From Dyadobacter sp. 50-39 (lineage in GTDB: Bacteria; Bacteroidota; Bacteroidia; Cytophagales; Spirosomataceae): a DNA stretch of 64,000 bases. Below the pieces are notes generated by a model. The model did not search any database, was not told the DNA's origin, and saw only the letters and a program-made list of their open reading frames with translations. This document shows positions 45,418 through 53,765 of this stretch, in pieces. Position 1 is the first letter of the stretch. Each line of letters starts with the position of its first letter. Location: assembly GCA_001898145.1 (NCBI GenBank), contig MKSR01000024.1, forward strand, positions 62,001 through 126,000. Reading direction: 5' to 3'. The position numbers were made by a program, and so were the translations under genes.

Positions 45418-45446
45418 AAAAAAGGCCCCGGTTACGCACCGGAGCC
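45418..45446 (-). terminator. Rho-independent terminator of the two small leftward genes
   Basis: 8-bp GC-rich stem with one mismatch (45424-45431 with 45439-45446), 7-base loop, followed leftward by a T-run (plus-strand A at 45418-45423). It separates the small genes from the exporter and excludes the longer exporter start. Confidence 0.8.
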
Positions 45447-45477
45447 TGCTTCTATTTTCATGGCAACATACCTAAGA

Positions 45478-45672
45478 TCATGCTGCTACCCAATTGAGCC
45501 TCTTCTGTACCTCCTTTTCACTTTCACTGACCGCATAAGGCACCTTGTTCTTAAGGTGGATGATGCAGCCCTGCCCTTTTTTATTGGGAGTAATTTTAAG
45601 AACGTCTTCTTTATGGATGATAATGTTAATGAGCTTTTGCCCAAGCAATTTGAATGTACCCTTCTGTACCAT
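45478..45672 (-). CDS. Small hypothetical protein
   Basis: 64 residues (MVQKGTFKLLGQKL). The central part IIIHKEDVLKI followed by GCIIHLKNKVPYAVSES resembles the strand pattern of small LytTR-like or beta-rich proteins, but I cannot assign a family. A purine-rich AAGAAGGA lies before the ATG, unusual among its neighbours. It lies 26 bases downstream of another small gene and before a clear terminator, so the two form a unit. No signal peptide. Confidence 0.6.
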   Translation of the reverse strand: MVQKGTFKLLGQKLINIIIHKEDVLKITPNKKGQGCIIHLKNKVPYAVSESEKEVQKRLNWVAA

Positions 45673-45698
45673 GTCCTTCTTGAATAAAAAATTAATGC

Positions 45699-45911
45699 TT
45701 ATGCAATTCCACTAATCGAACTTCCCGATTTCAGGTAGAGCAGGAAGTAATCCTTCGAAATAAGGAAATAGCCAAGGTCGGTCCGGTTACTCAATTGTAG
45801 AAAATCAGCCACTTCTCTTTGCGCTTCCGATTCAGATCTGGCACCTGTGACGGTAAGCACTGCGCCGGGTTTCAAGCTTTTCGCTGGGTTGTTACCTAGT
45901 GTCGCTACCAT
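45699..45911 (-). CDS. Small hypothetical protein
   Basis: 70 residues from the ATG at 45911 (MVATLGNNPAKSLKPGAVLT). A longer frame from 46079 adds a Pro/Arg/Asn-rich stretch with no protein character and is rejected. The body has a helix (SESEAQREVADFLQL) and a strand-rich end (DLGYFLISKDYFLLYLKSG). No family recognised. It precedes the small gene at 45478-45672 in the same leftward unit and is divergent from ku. Confidence 0.5.
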   Translation of the reverse strand: MVATLGNNPAKSLKPGAVLTVTGARSESEAQREVADFLQLSNRTDLGYFLISKDYFLLYLKSGSSISGIA

Positions 45912-46278
45912 AGTATATCGATTTAAAGAGTTAGTCTTGTTGTGAAATTGTTTTCGGGAAGCACTATTTAAAAATACATGCCAGGTTCCCGGACACAACG
46001 GACGTATAAGGATATTTCTGGGAGGCTTACGTGGTAACTTATTAGGAATATAGGGATACAAAATGTTGATTACAAGCACTTTGGAAATTTATTTAAAAAA
46101 TTTACAGGAAATATTGAAATAGTGCCATCAATCGAATTGCGGTGTCCAATTTTGAGGAAGTATTATCAAAATGATGATGGGTAATCCGCGTGGGACGATA
46201 GCCATTAATGCGCCCCTGTTCGCTCTCGCGCCGGAACGGCATGGATTTTGTCTGAAACGGTTATCAAACGACAACATT
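45912..46278. other. Divergent intergenic region upstream of ku
   Basis: About 370 bases, AT-rich near 46025-46110. I see no full promoter; the nearest is CAATTTTG near 46150, one mismatch from TAnnTTTG. The 36-codon upstream extension of ku is not protein-like compared with Ku family starts. Nothing else recognised. Confidence 0.4.
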
Positions 46279-47052
46279 ATGAGAGCAATATGGTCCGGGG
46301 CGATCGGGTTCGGCCTCGTGAATATCCCCGTCAAACTTTTCAGTGCCGTCCAGGCGAGCGAGCTGGATCTCGACATGCTGGACAAAAAAGACCACGCCAA
46401 CATCCATTTTCAGCGCGTAAACGCCAACACGGGCCGTGAAGTGAAATGGGAGAACATTGTACGCGGCTACAAGGTCGAAGACAATTATGTGGTACTGGAT
46501 GAAACGGATTTTGAAAAGGCTAGTCCCGAAAAATCCAAGATTATAGAAATCGCGGAATTTGTGGAGGAAAAGGAGATCGATAGCATTTATTACGAAACAC
46601 CCTACTATCTCCAACCCGAAAAATCGGGCGCGAAACCATATGCGCTGCTCCGCGACGCATTGAAAAAGACCGGCAAATGCGGCCTCGGCACGTACGTGCT
46701 TCGCAACCGCGAAAGTCTGGTCCTCATCAAACCCCAGAACGACCTCCTGATCCTGAACAAGATCCGGTTTGCCGAAGAAATCCGCGACCCCGCAGAACTG
46801 AATATCGCGGATGTAAAGATCAAGCCCGCGGAAATGAATATGGCCGTACAGCTGATAGAGCAGCTGACGACGGATTTCGATATTTCGAACTACAAGGATA
46901 CTTATAATGAAAAGCTGCTGAAACTGATCATGGCGAAGGCCAAAGGCAAAAAACCGGCTGCTACTAAAATGAAAGTCGTGCATTCGAAAAGCCGCGACCT
47001 GATGGCCCAGTTGAAGGAAAGTCTGTCTGCACCCAAAAGAAAAGCATCATGA
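46279..47052 (+). CDS. ku: Bacterial Ku DNA end-binding protein
   Basis: 257 residues from the ATG at 46279; MRAIWSGAIGFGLVNIPVKL is the classic Ku N-terminus, so the longer frame from 46171 is rejected. It continues with NIHFQRVNANTGREVKWENIVRGYK and IDSIYYETPYYLQPE, all Ku features, and ends with a Lys-rich tail. Homodimeric ring that binds double-strand ends and recruits LigD-type enzymes in non-homologous end joining. Overlaps the polymerase gene by 4 bases (ATGA). Confidence 0.96.
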   Translation: MRAIWSGAIGFGLVNIPVKLFSAVQASELDLDMLDKKDHANIHFQRVNANTGREVKWENIVRGYKVEDNYVVLDETDFEKASPEKSKIIEIAEFVEEKEIDSIYYETPYYLQPEKSGAKPYALLRDALKKTGKCGLGTYVLRNRESLVLIKPQNDLLILNKIRFAEEIRDPAELNIADVKIKPAEMNMAVQLIEQLTTDFDISNYKDTYNEKLLKLIMAKAKGKKPAATKMKVVHSKSRDLMAQLKESLSAPKRKAS

Positions 47053-47948
47053 AAAAGAAAGCGGAAATTACCCACCCGGAGAAGGTTTACTGGCCGGACG
47101 AGCATATTACCAAAGGCGAACTGATCGACTATCACCGCAATATCGCGCCCTACATCCTGCCCTACATGAAAAACAGGCCGCTCTCGCTGCGCAGGCAGCC
47201 TAACGGGATCAAAGACGAAGGCTTTTTCCAGAAAGATGCCAGCGATTCGGTGCCGGAATGGATCAAAACTTTTGAAATACTGGCCGAGTCGACCGGGAAA
47301 ATGGTGAACTACCATGTGGTAAACGATGTAGAAAGTCTCCTCTACATCGCCAATCTGGGATGCATTGAAATGAATCCCTGGAACTCGACCATCAACAAAC
47401 TCGACAATCCCGACTGGATTGTCATGGACATCGACCCGTCGGATAAAAACACCTTCGATGACGTCATCGATGTTGCATTGACGATCAAGCAAATCCTCGA
47501 CGAAATGGAGGTGGAAGGATTCTGCAAAACCTCCGGCGCGAGCGGCATGCATGTATACATTCCTTTCGGCAAGAAATACGACTACGACCAGGCGCGCGAC
47601 TTTGCGGAGTTACTCGCGCACATGGTTACCGAGCGCCTCCCCAAACTCACCACGTTGGAACGTTCGCTCTCGAAACGCAAAAAGAACCAGATCTACGTCG
47701 ACTATCTGCAAAACCGCATCGGGCAGACGCTCGCGTGTGCGTACAGTGCCCGCCCGAAGCCTGGCGCCACGGTTTCCACACCCCTCGATTGGGGCGAGGT
47801 GCAGCATGGCCTCAGCCCGAAAGACTTTACAATCAAAAACATCTTCGGGCGGCTGGAAAAGAAAGGAGACCTTTTCAAAGGCGTGCTGGGCAAGGGCATT
47901 AACCTCAATAAGGCATTGCAAAAGCTCTCGCCACCCGTGCAGGATTAG
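47049..47948 (+). CDS. LigD-type NHEJ polymerase domain protein (PrimPol), stand-alone
   Basis: 299 residues. The LigD POL fold is complete: HPEKVYWPDE at 9-18, Asp127 and Asp129 in WIVMDIDPS, His168 in TSGASGMHVYIP, and Asp218 in IYVDYLQN, the metal and nucleotide ligands of this family. It ends soon after DFTIKNI. There is no ligase or phosphoesterase domain in the gene or nearby, unlike full LigD. Fills gaps at breaks held by Ku. Translationally coupled to ku. Confidence 0.93.
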   Translation: MKKKAEITHPEKVYWPDEHITKGELIDYHRNIAPYILPYMKNRPLSLRRQPNGIKDEGFFQKDASDSVPEWIKTFEILAESTGKMVNYHVVNDVESLLYIANLGCIEMNPWNSTINKLDNPDWIVMDIDPSDKNTFDDVIDVALTIKQILDEMEVEGFCKTSGASGMHVYIPFGKKYDYDQARDFAELLAHMVTERLPKLTTLERSLSKRKKNQIYVDYLQNRIGQTLACAYSARPKPGATVSTPLDWGEVQHGLSPKDFTIKNIFGRLEKKGDLFKGVLGKGINLNKALQKLSPPVQD

Positions 47949-48001
47949 GAGATGATTTGAAGGTGTATTTACTTTAACCCTTCTAAACCAAAACCAATAC
48001 C

Positions 48002-49168
48002 ATGCGCCTAATCCCTACTCAAAAGAACATCGGCACGGCGTTGCTGATCGTGCTCCTCATTGCACCGTTGCTTTTCCTGAACAGCTGCTCATCCGAAAAG
48101 GACGGCGAAGGGGATGCGGATTCCACCAAAAGACCCGTCGTGATCGGCTACGTCGGCGGTTTCCACGGATTGCTCAATACCGGTAATATCGATGCCAAAA
48201 TGCTCACGCACATCAATTATGCATTCATCGACATTAAAGATGGCAAGGCATTTCTGAGCAACGAAAAAACCGACACCACCAATTTCCGCCAGCTCAACCT
48301 CCTGAAAGCCGATAATCCCGACCTGAAAATCCTGATCTCGATCGGCGGATGGGCGTGGAGCGAGCACTTTTCGGATGCCGTTCTGACGGACTCGTCGCGC
48401 AAGGTATTCGCAAAAAGCAGTGTGGAGATTATCAAAAAATACAATCTCGACGGCGTGGACATCGACTGGGAATACCCTGGTCTACCCGGTGAAGAAGGCA
48501 ATGTCTACCGTCCGGAAGACAAGCAGAACTATACCGAAATGTTTCACGCGATCCGCAATGAGCTGGACCTGCTCGAAGAAGAAACCGGTAAGAAAAAGCT
48601 GCTGACCACCGCCGTGGCAGGCTGGGTGGAGTTCCTGAAAGCGACCGAAATGGACAAGGCGCAGCGCTACCTGGATTACGTGAACCTGATGACCTACGAC
48701 TTGTTCCAGGGGGACACCGCCGTGCACCACGCAAGCTTGTACCCTTCCAAAATCTACAAAACGGCCAAATCCGTGGATAATGCCGTAAAAGGCTTCCATG
48801 CAGCGGGAGTTCCGATGGAGAAACTGGTGGTAGGGCTTCCGTTCTATGGCCGGATGTTCACCGTGGCCAAGCTGGAAAAAGGACTTGGGCAAAAACAGAT
48901 CAAGCAGCAATACATCGATGGCTACTCCTACATCAAGGATAGCCTGGTCAATAAAAAAGGCTACAAGGAATACCGCGATACCGTGGCCAAGGCGCCCTAC
49001 CTGCTCAATGCAGAAACCGGCGACGTACTGAGCTATGACGACGAGGAGTCGGTAAGGGAAAAGTGCAAATATGTGCTGGCCAACAAGCTCGCCGGCGTGA
49101 TGTTTTGGGAATACGACTCCGACCCCAAGAAGTATCTGCTTAACGAGATTGATAAATCTTTAAAATAG
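48002..49168 (+). CDS. GH18 glycoside hydrolase lipoprotein (chitinase-like)
   Basis: 388 residues. Lipoprotein signal with LFLNSC (Cys29). TIM barrel with VIGYVGGF at about 47-54, SIGGWAWSEHF, and the catalytic DGVDIDWE (D150, D153, D155, E157), then MTYDLFQG and a C-terminal AGVMFWEYDSD. All active-site residues of GH18 are present, so hydrolysis of GlcNAc-containing glycans such as chitin or N-glycan core is likely. Surface or periplasmic. Its 3' end overlaps endonuclease V by 9 bases in convergent orientation. Confidence 0.93.
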   Translation: MRLIPTQKNIGTALLIVLLIAPLLFLNSCSSEKDGEGDADSTKRPVVIGYVGGFHGLLNTGNIDAKMLTHINYAFIDIKDGKAFLSNEKTDTTNFRQLNLLKADNPDLKILISIGGWAWSEHFSDAVLTDSSRKVFAKSSVEIIKKYNLDGVDIDWEYPGLPGEEGNVYRPEDKQNYTEMFHAIRNELDLLEEETGKKKLLTTAVAGWVEFLKATEMDKAQRYLDYVNLMTYDLFQGDTAVHHASLYPSKIYKTAKSVDNAVKGFHAAGVPMEKLVVGLPFYGRMFTVAKLEKGLGQKQIKQQYIDGYSYIKDSLVNKKGYKEYRDTVAKAPYLLNAETGDVLSYDDEESVREKCKYVLANKLAGVMFWEYDSDPKKYLLNEIDKSLK

Positions 49169-49900
49169 CTTCCAGCTATCCACTTCATGATACCCCTCGG
49201 CAAGCGCCCCGATCCGGAACCTGTTCACGTACTCATGTGCGTGGCGCGTGGGCTCCGGCAGGCGGTGCTTGCCGGTGCATTTCAGCGCGAAGGTGAGGCT
49301 GTCTTCCAGGCTCATCTTGTGGCCGGGAGAAATGAAGACCGGTTTGACATGATCTTTGGTCCTCACTGCGTAGCCGATCACCTCTCCCCTGTCGGTCACA
49401 TAGCTGTATTCCCCTTTTAATTTGCCGGGCTCGTCGTATTGTCCGGCAAGCTTTTTCTTGGCACAACCCATTGTCACCGCCCCGGTAAGCACGCCGAAAT
49501 GCGAAGCAATGCCCATCCTGCGGGCGTGCAGAATGCCGTTCCCATCAAACATGACCACATCCGGCTTCACCGGAAGCTGTTCATAGGCTTTCAAAATGGC
49601 CGGAATCTCGCGAAATGCGAGGTAGCCGGGCACGTAAGGAAATATGGTGCTGCTTTTCACCAGCGAATAGGCCACGGGTTGTAGGTCGGGGTAGCTTAGT
49701 ACCACCAGTCCGGCGTAAACGGTTTCACTATAAAGCGCCAGGGAAATATCCGCGCCTGCAATTGTTTTAATGTCGTTTGGGAAAGGTTCCAGGCTTAAAT
49801 ACCCGCGAAGCTGCTGCTGGATAAGCGTTGCTTCCGGGATCGTGAGCTGGTCGTAGTTGAGCTCCGGGGTGATGACCATCCGGTTCAATGAGTCTGGCAT
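49160..49900 (-). CDS. nfi: Endonuclease V (deoxyinosine repair)
   Basis: 246 residues from the ATG at 49900; TTG at 49945 and ATG at 49879 are alternatives. Family motifs: AGADISLALYSETVYAGLVV (metal Asp), PYVPGYLAFREIP (wedge) and DGNGILHARRMGIASHFGV, with the second metal Asp. Cuts DNA near inosine and other deaminated bases. Ends with a PTRHAHEYVNRFR segment. Overlaps the GH18 gene at its 3' end by 9 bases; divergent from the small membrane protein at 49962. Confidence 0.95.
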   Translation of the reverse strand: MPDSLNRMVITPELNYDQLTIPEATLIQQQLRGYLSLEPFPNDIKTIAGADISLALYSETVYAGLVVLSYPDLQPVAYSLVKSSTIFPYVPGYLAFREIPAILKAYEQLPVKPDVVMFDGNGILHARRMGIASHFGVLTGAVTMGCAKKKLAGQYDEPGKLKGEYSYVTDRGEVIGYAVRTKDHVKPVFISPGHKMSLEDSLTFALKCTGKHRLPEPTRHAHEYVNRFRIGALAEGYHEVDSWKLF

Positions 49901-49961
49901 GATATTTCGTGGTTGTATACGAAAGTTATTACCCTGATCAATCAAAAACTACGCCACCTTC

Positions 49962-50468
49962 ATGGAACAAACCTCCGTCAGACGCAAATGGGCCAATTGG
50001 AAGTTCATTTCATTCGTTGTAATCCTCATTGCCATTTTTGTCAAATTTTATGTGCTGGACAGTCACGATGAGAATGCGCCCGTAACCGTGGCGCTGGACC
50101 TCCCGCAAGTCGCATTCCGAAGCCAGCAGGAAGTAGCCGCCGTGCTGGGTGAAGGCACGCTGGAAAGCTATTACAGCGACGAGCAGGCCGGTTGCGAGAA
50201 ATGCCCCCGCGTGACCTACCGCGAGGGCAAGGTGGAAATTATCTATATCAACGACATTGCCGACCAGATCAGGCTGAACAAACTCTCCGACTACGAATTT
50301 GAGGACCGCATTATCCTGGGACTGCTCAACCTGACGGAGAACATTGCGCCAAAAGTCGATGAGAAAGGCGTAAAAACCTGGGAGAATTACCAGAAATATA
50401 CCCAGATCTCTGCATTTTCGAAAAGCGGCGATGTGGACTATATTTTGATTAAAGCCAAGACCAAATAG
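49962..50468 (+). CDS. Hypothetical single-pass membrane protein
   Basis: 168 residues with one transmembrane helix (FISFVVILIAIFVKFYVL, about 15-33) and a C-terminal extracytoplasmic domain of mixed strands and helices with CEKC near residue 78. No family recognised. Separated from the nfi start by 61 bases, divergent. Likely a periplasm-facing inner-membrane protein. Confidence 0.75.
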   Translation: MEQTSVRRKWANWKFISFVVILIAIFVKFYVLDSHDENAPVTVALDLPQVAFRSQQEVAAVLGEGTLESYYSDEQAGCEKCPRVTYREGKVEIIYINDIADQIRLNKLSDYEFEDRIILGLLNLTENIAPKVDEKGVKTWENYQKYTQISAFSKSGDVDYILIKAKTK

Positions 50469-50695
50469 CTACGCTACCGAACACTTGCTCACACTGCTGA
50501 GCACTACTTACCGCAAACCGGAATATTGTACTTTTTAAATAAAAACCATCTCGTTAGCGTGTTGGGCCGTATTTGAATATTTCAATTCTAAAAAGTGCAT
50601 AAAATCCTTTAAATCACTCATCACTAATAAAAACCATTCACATAGCCGTTTGATCACTCATTGAATAAATAGGTGGCCATTCATAAAATCCCATT

Positions 50696-50703
50696 TATAT
50701 TTG
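50696..50703 (+). promoter_or_regulatory. -7 box before a small secreted protein gene
   Basis: TATATTTG matches TAnnTTTG and lies 45 bases before the start at 50749; no TTG at proper distance. The preceding gap (50469-50695) shows nothing else. Confidence 0.4.
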
Positions 50704-50748
50704 CATCATCAAATAAGACAAAGACAAGAAAACAAAATAAATGGAGCT

Positions 50749-50970
50749 ATGAAAACTTTGATCACAACCCTCGTTAGCGTTATCGCATTGACCAGTTCAG
50801 TTGCATTTGCAGACGATAATAAGTCAACCACTACAATCAAGAACACGTTGCCGGCATCGACCCCGGTGGTAGAAACACCGGCACCACCGAAAGCGACAAA
50901 AGTGAACCCATATAGTACACAAACGCCCGCTCAGAAAGCGGCCATCGTGGAGCTTAAAACGACAAAATAG
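50749..50970 (+). CDS. Small secreted hypothetical protein
   Basis: 73 residues from the ATG at 50749 (MKTLITTLVSVIALTSSVAF), with a good signal peptide cleaved near AFA-D. A longer frame from 50701 overlaps the -7 box and is rejected. The mature part is short, Thr/Pro/Ala-rich and likely disordered (PVVETPAPPKATKV). No family known. Followed by a strong terminator, which supports expression. Confidence 0.65.
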   Translation: MKTLITTLVSVIALTSSVAFADDNKSTTTIKNTLPASTPVVETPAPPKATKVNPYSTQTPAQKAAIVELKTTK

Positions 50971-51006
50971 GTTTTAGTAAAAATTGAAAGGTGAAATTGA
51001 GATGTT

Positions 51007-51037
51007 AAAAAGGAGGGCGCTTGCTCCTCCTTTTTTT
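51007..51037. terminator. Bidirectional terminator
   Basis: 10-bp stem, 51007-51016 with 51026-51035, 9-base loop, A-tract on the left and T-tract on the right. It serves the small secreted gene and the leftward phosphonate operon ending at 51059. Confidence 0.85.
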
Positions 51038-51058
51038 ATGCCCATCCATTAAGGCAGA

Positions 51059-52351
51059 CTATGCAGCAGCAAGGGGTGCCCTGCTTTTGTCTGAGGAGCG
51101 GTACTTATCGAAGTAAATATTACTGGCCGCCAGCAGCAGGAGGCCCAAAACGAATTGCAGGTAAGAGAACTGCATCAGCACCCGCGACCAGCTCAGGTCC
51201 TTCATAAAAAACTCCTTGTAGAGCAGCAGCCCCACGCTGCCCATATAGCCGATACTCTCGCAGATGTACACGAAATACCCCGCATTGGCCTTTACGCGGT
51301 ACAATGCGATCATTCGCTCGAAAACGACGGTTTGAAGCACCGTATAGGCCAAAAACAAACCAAGTCCCACCAGCAGCATCCAGTAAAAACCGCTGATCAC
51401 CGATTTTTCAAACAGCAGCGTCCCCACGCCGATCAGGATAACACCCCCGAAAAGGATCAGGTAGGCAAGCCGGAAACCGGTCAGATTATCCCGCACGAAC
51501 GCCAGTGCGCCGATAATGACCAGCACCACAATGCCGGTGATCATTTCGGTGGTGGTGAGCACGCTGCTCCCCCAATGCGAGTCGATCTCGTTCCATATCT
51601 CGATCGTGAAATTGTCGCGGAAGTCGCGCACGACCACCAGCGTGGCGTAAAAAATAACCAGGCAGGCGATGGGGAAGCCGAATTGCCGCATGACCTGCCG
51701 CTTATCCCCGCCCGTCATAGGCACACGTTCCGTGCGCAAGGCCACGTCCTCCGCGGTCGGTTTCGGGATCATGGCCAGCATCCATACGAACATCAGAAAA
51801 GGCGGCAGGAAAAGCAAACCCATCAAAAACGGCATCCAGAACTCCGTGATGCCGGGAAAAATAGCGTGAACTTCGATGTAAGTAGTTTTGAGAATACCCG
51901 AGGCTACTACCACACTGATATTAAGGCCCATGGCCAGCATTTCCGTAAACCGGCGGCCTTCCAGGAAACTGAACACCACTCCGTACACCATCCCGAGCGG
52001 GAGGCCATTCATAAAAAGGAAAATAAAATTGTAAGGGTAAGGCACCAGCCCGAAGAAAAGCAGCGCCAGTTCTGCCAGCAAGATGAGCCCGATCACCAGC
52101 CTGATCCGCGCATTGTGTTTCAGCTCCGAAATCACTTTGATCCCCGCGAACTTGGAGAGCGTGTAGCCCGCTACCTGTGAGATGATCAGGACCGCCTTGT
52201 AGCTTACCTCACCGAGTTCAAGCCCATGGTAAAGCCCTGCATTGAACGGCTTGCGAAAGGCGTACATGCAGAAATAAGTCCCGAAGGAAGCGACAACAGC
52301 CCAAATGATGAAAAACGTATTCGATCGTGCGAGAGCTTCTTTCAGGCGCAT
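51059..52351 (-). CDS. DUF5690 MFS-like transporter
   Basis: 430 residues with about 12 membrane helices. Starts MRLKEALARSNTFFIIWAV; TYFCMYAFRKPFNAGLY is typical of DUF5690 proteins, which resemble the organophosphate/glycerol-phosphate MFS branch. Last gene of the leftward cluster, 20 bases after the PLP enzyme. Inferred to import a phosphonate or its product; substrate not proven. Confidence 0.85.
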   Translation of the reverse strand: MRLKEALARSNTFFIIWAVVASFGTYFCMYAFRKPFNAGLYHGLELGEVSYKAVLIISQVAGYTLSKFAGIKVISELKHNARIRLVIGLILLAELALLFFGLVPYPYNFIFLFMNGLPLGMVYGVVFSFLEGRRFTEMLAMGLNISVVVASGILKTTYIEVHAIFPGITEFWMPFLMGLLFLPPFLMFVWMLAMIPKPTAEDVALRTERVPMTGGDKRQVMRQFGFPIACLVIFYATLVVVRDFRDNFTIEIWNEIDSHWGSSVLTTTEMITGIVVLVIIGALAFVRDNLTGFRLAYLILFGGVILIGVGTLLFEKSVISGFYWMLLVGLGLFLAYTVLQTVVFERMIALYRVKANAGYFVYICESIGYMGSVGLLLYKEFFMKDLSWSRVLMQFSYLQFVLGLLLLAASNIYFDKYRSSDKSRAPLAAA

Positions 52352-52370
52352 AAGGTCATTTTTTGCGTTT

Positions 52371-53729
52371 TTATACCAAAACCGAAGCCGTTTCGATGGC
52401 CCGTTCCAAAATCTGCAATGCTTCCTTCAACTGTTCGCGGGTAATGATCAGGGGCGGCGAAAGCTGTACCACATTTCCCTGCGATACTTTGAAGCTCAAA
52501 CCTTTTTTAAGGCATTCGTACATGACGGCTTCCGCCTCCTGCACCGCCTTCTCCTTCGTTTCGCGGTCCCTCACCAATTCCACACCCCACAAAAGCCCGA
52601 TCCCCCGGACCTCGCCGATGAGCGGATATTTCACTTTCAGCTTTTCCAGTTCTTCACGCATAAAATGCGCGTCGGCATTCACCTTGCCGAGAAGGTCGTT
52701 TTGTTCGATAAATTCCAGCATAGCCAGCGCAGCGACGCTGCCGAGCGGGCTTTTCTCGTGGGTAAAATGCCCCAGCGACACGCTCTGCGCCACATTGTAG
52801 CGGTCACGTGCTACGATGGCGGCCATTGGCATTACACCACCGCCAAGCCCTTTGCCCAGGCATACAATATCCGGCTCGAGGCCATAATGCTCAAATGCAA
52901 ACATCCGGCCCGTGCGCCCGAATGCGATGGGGATCTCGTCGAGGATGAGCAGCACCCCATGTTTCGTACAAATTTCCCGTACGCGCGCCCAATAGGCCTG
53001 CGATGGGATCTGCACGTCGGTATTGCGGATGGTTTCGATGACAAACGCTCCGATATCACCCTCTTTTTCAATGACGTATTCAAGATAGTCGGCATAAGGC
53101 ATATCGCCATTGCCTGCTGCGGCAAATGGCCCGCGGTAGGTCATAGGCGGCGGAATGCGCTCTACACCCGGCATCAGCGGGCCCATATCCTTCCTGAAAT
53201 CGAGCTCCCCGCCTGCGGAAATGGCATCCAGCGAGGCGCCGTGAAAGGAATCCCACAGCGAGACGACCTTATGCTTTCCCGTGACAATGCGGGCGAGTTT
53301 CAAAGCCATGCTGATCGCCGACGTGCCCCCAGGCGCGAAAAGGACGCGGTTCAGGTCGCCGGGCATGAGACTGCCGAGTTTTTTGGCCAGCTCAATGGCC
53401 GGAACATTGGTATACCTGCGTGGAGAAAACGGCAGAATATCCAGCTGCTCTTTCAGCTTTTCGATCACATATGGATGCCGGTAGCCCAGCTGGTGCACAT
53501 TATTGCCGTGAAAATCCATGTAACGCTTACCCTGCACATCGGTAAGGTAAATACCATCGCAGGAAGCGAGTACGTCCAGGCAGGGCGTCGACAGCGACTG
53601 ATGCAAAAAATATTCGGCGTCCTCGTGCAGGTAACCCGCGGTTTCGGGATCGCTCACGACAGCATACCAGTCCTGACGCGCGGATGATAAGTTAATGTCG
53701 CCTTCCGTTCGGTTGTGTACAGCTGCCAT
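52371..53729 (-). CDS. Class III PLP-dependent enzyme (PbfA-like lyase or aminotransferase)
   Basis: 452 residues. Class III aminotransferase fold: PLP-ring Asp264 in LILDEIPIAFGRTG and Schiff-base Lys293 in LGKGLGGG; DFHGNNVHQLGYRHPYV near residue 75. In phosphonate clusters, class III enzymes named PbfA act as (R)-1-hydroxy-2-aminoethylphosphonate ammonia-lyases rather than transaminases. The neighbourhood (PhnX-like hydrolase, FAD oxidoreductase) supports this, but sequence alone cannot exclude an ordinary aminotransferase. Followed by the DUF5690 transporter. Confidence 0.85.
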   Translation of the reverse strand: MAAVHNRTEGDINLSSARQDWYAVVSDPETAGYLHEDAEYFLHQSLSTPCLDVLASCDGIYLTDVQGKRYMDFHGNNVHQLGYRHPYVIEKLKEQLDILPFSPRRYTNVPAIELAKKLGSLMPGDLNRVLFAPGGTSAISMALKLARIVTGKHKVVSLWDSFHGASLDAISAGGELDFRKDMGPLMPGVERIPPPMTYRGPFAAAGNGDMPYADYLEYVIEKEGDIGAFVIETIRNTDVQIPSQAYWARVREICTKHGVLLILDEIPIAFGRTGRMFAFEHYGLEPDIVCLGKGLGGGVMPMAAIVARDRYNVAQSVSLGHFTHEKSPLGSVAALAMLEFIEQNDLLGKVNADAHFMREELEKLKVKYPLIGEVRGIGLLWGVELVRDRETKEKAVQEAEAVMYECLKKGLSFKVSQGNVVQLSPPLIITREQLKEALQILERAIETASVLV

Positions 53730-53765
53730 GCGCAGGGTTACAGGGTTTAAATGCGTTGAGCTAAT

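Noticed and set aside
45344-45439. N-terminal extension of the Bcr/CflA exporter
   Set aside because: The extension runs through a terminator hairpin; the ATG at 45343 begins the conserved first membrane helix.
46171-46278. N-terminal extension of Ku
   Set aside because: Ku proteins begin with the MRAIWSG-type motif at 46279; the upstream residues do not look conserved.
52305-53687. 460-codon rightward frame opposite the PLP enzyme
   Set aside because: Opposite-strand shadow; the leftward frame has full class III active-site motifs, this one has none.
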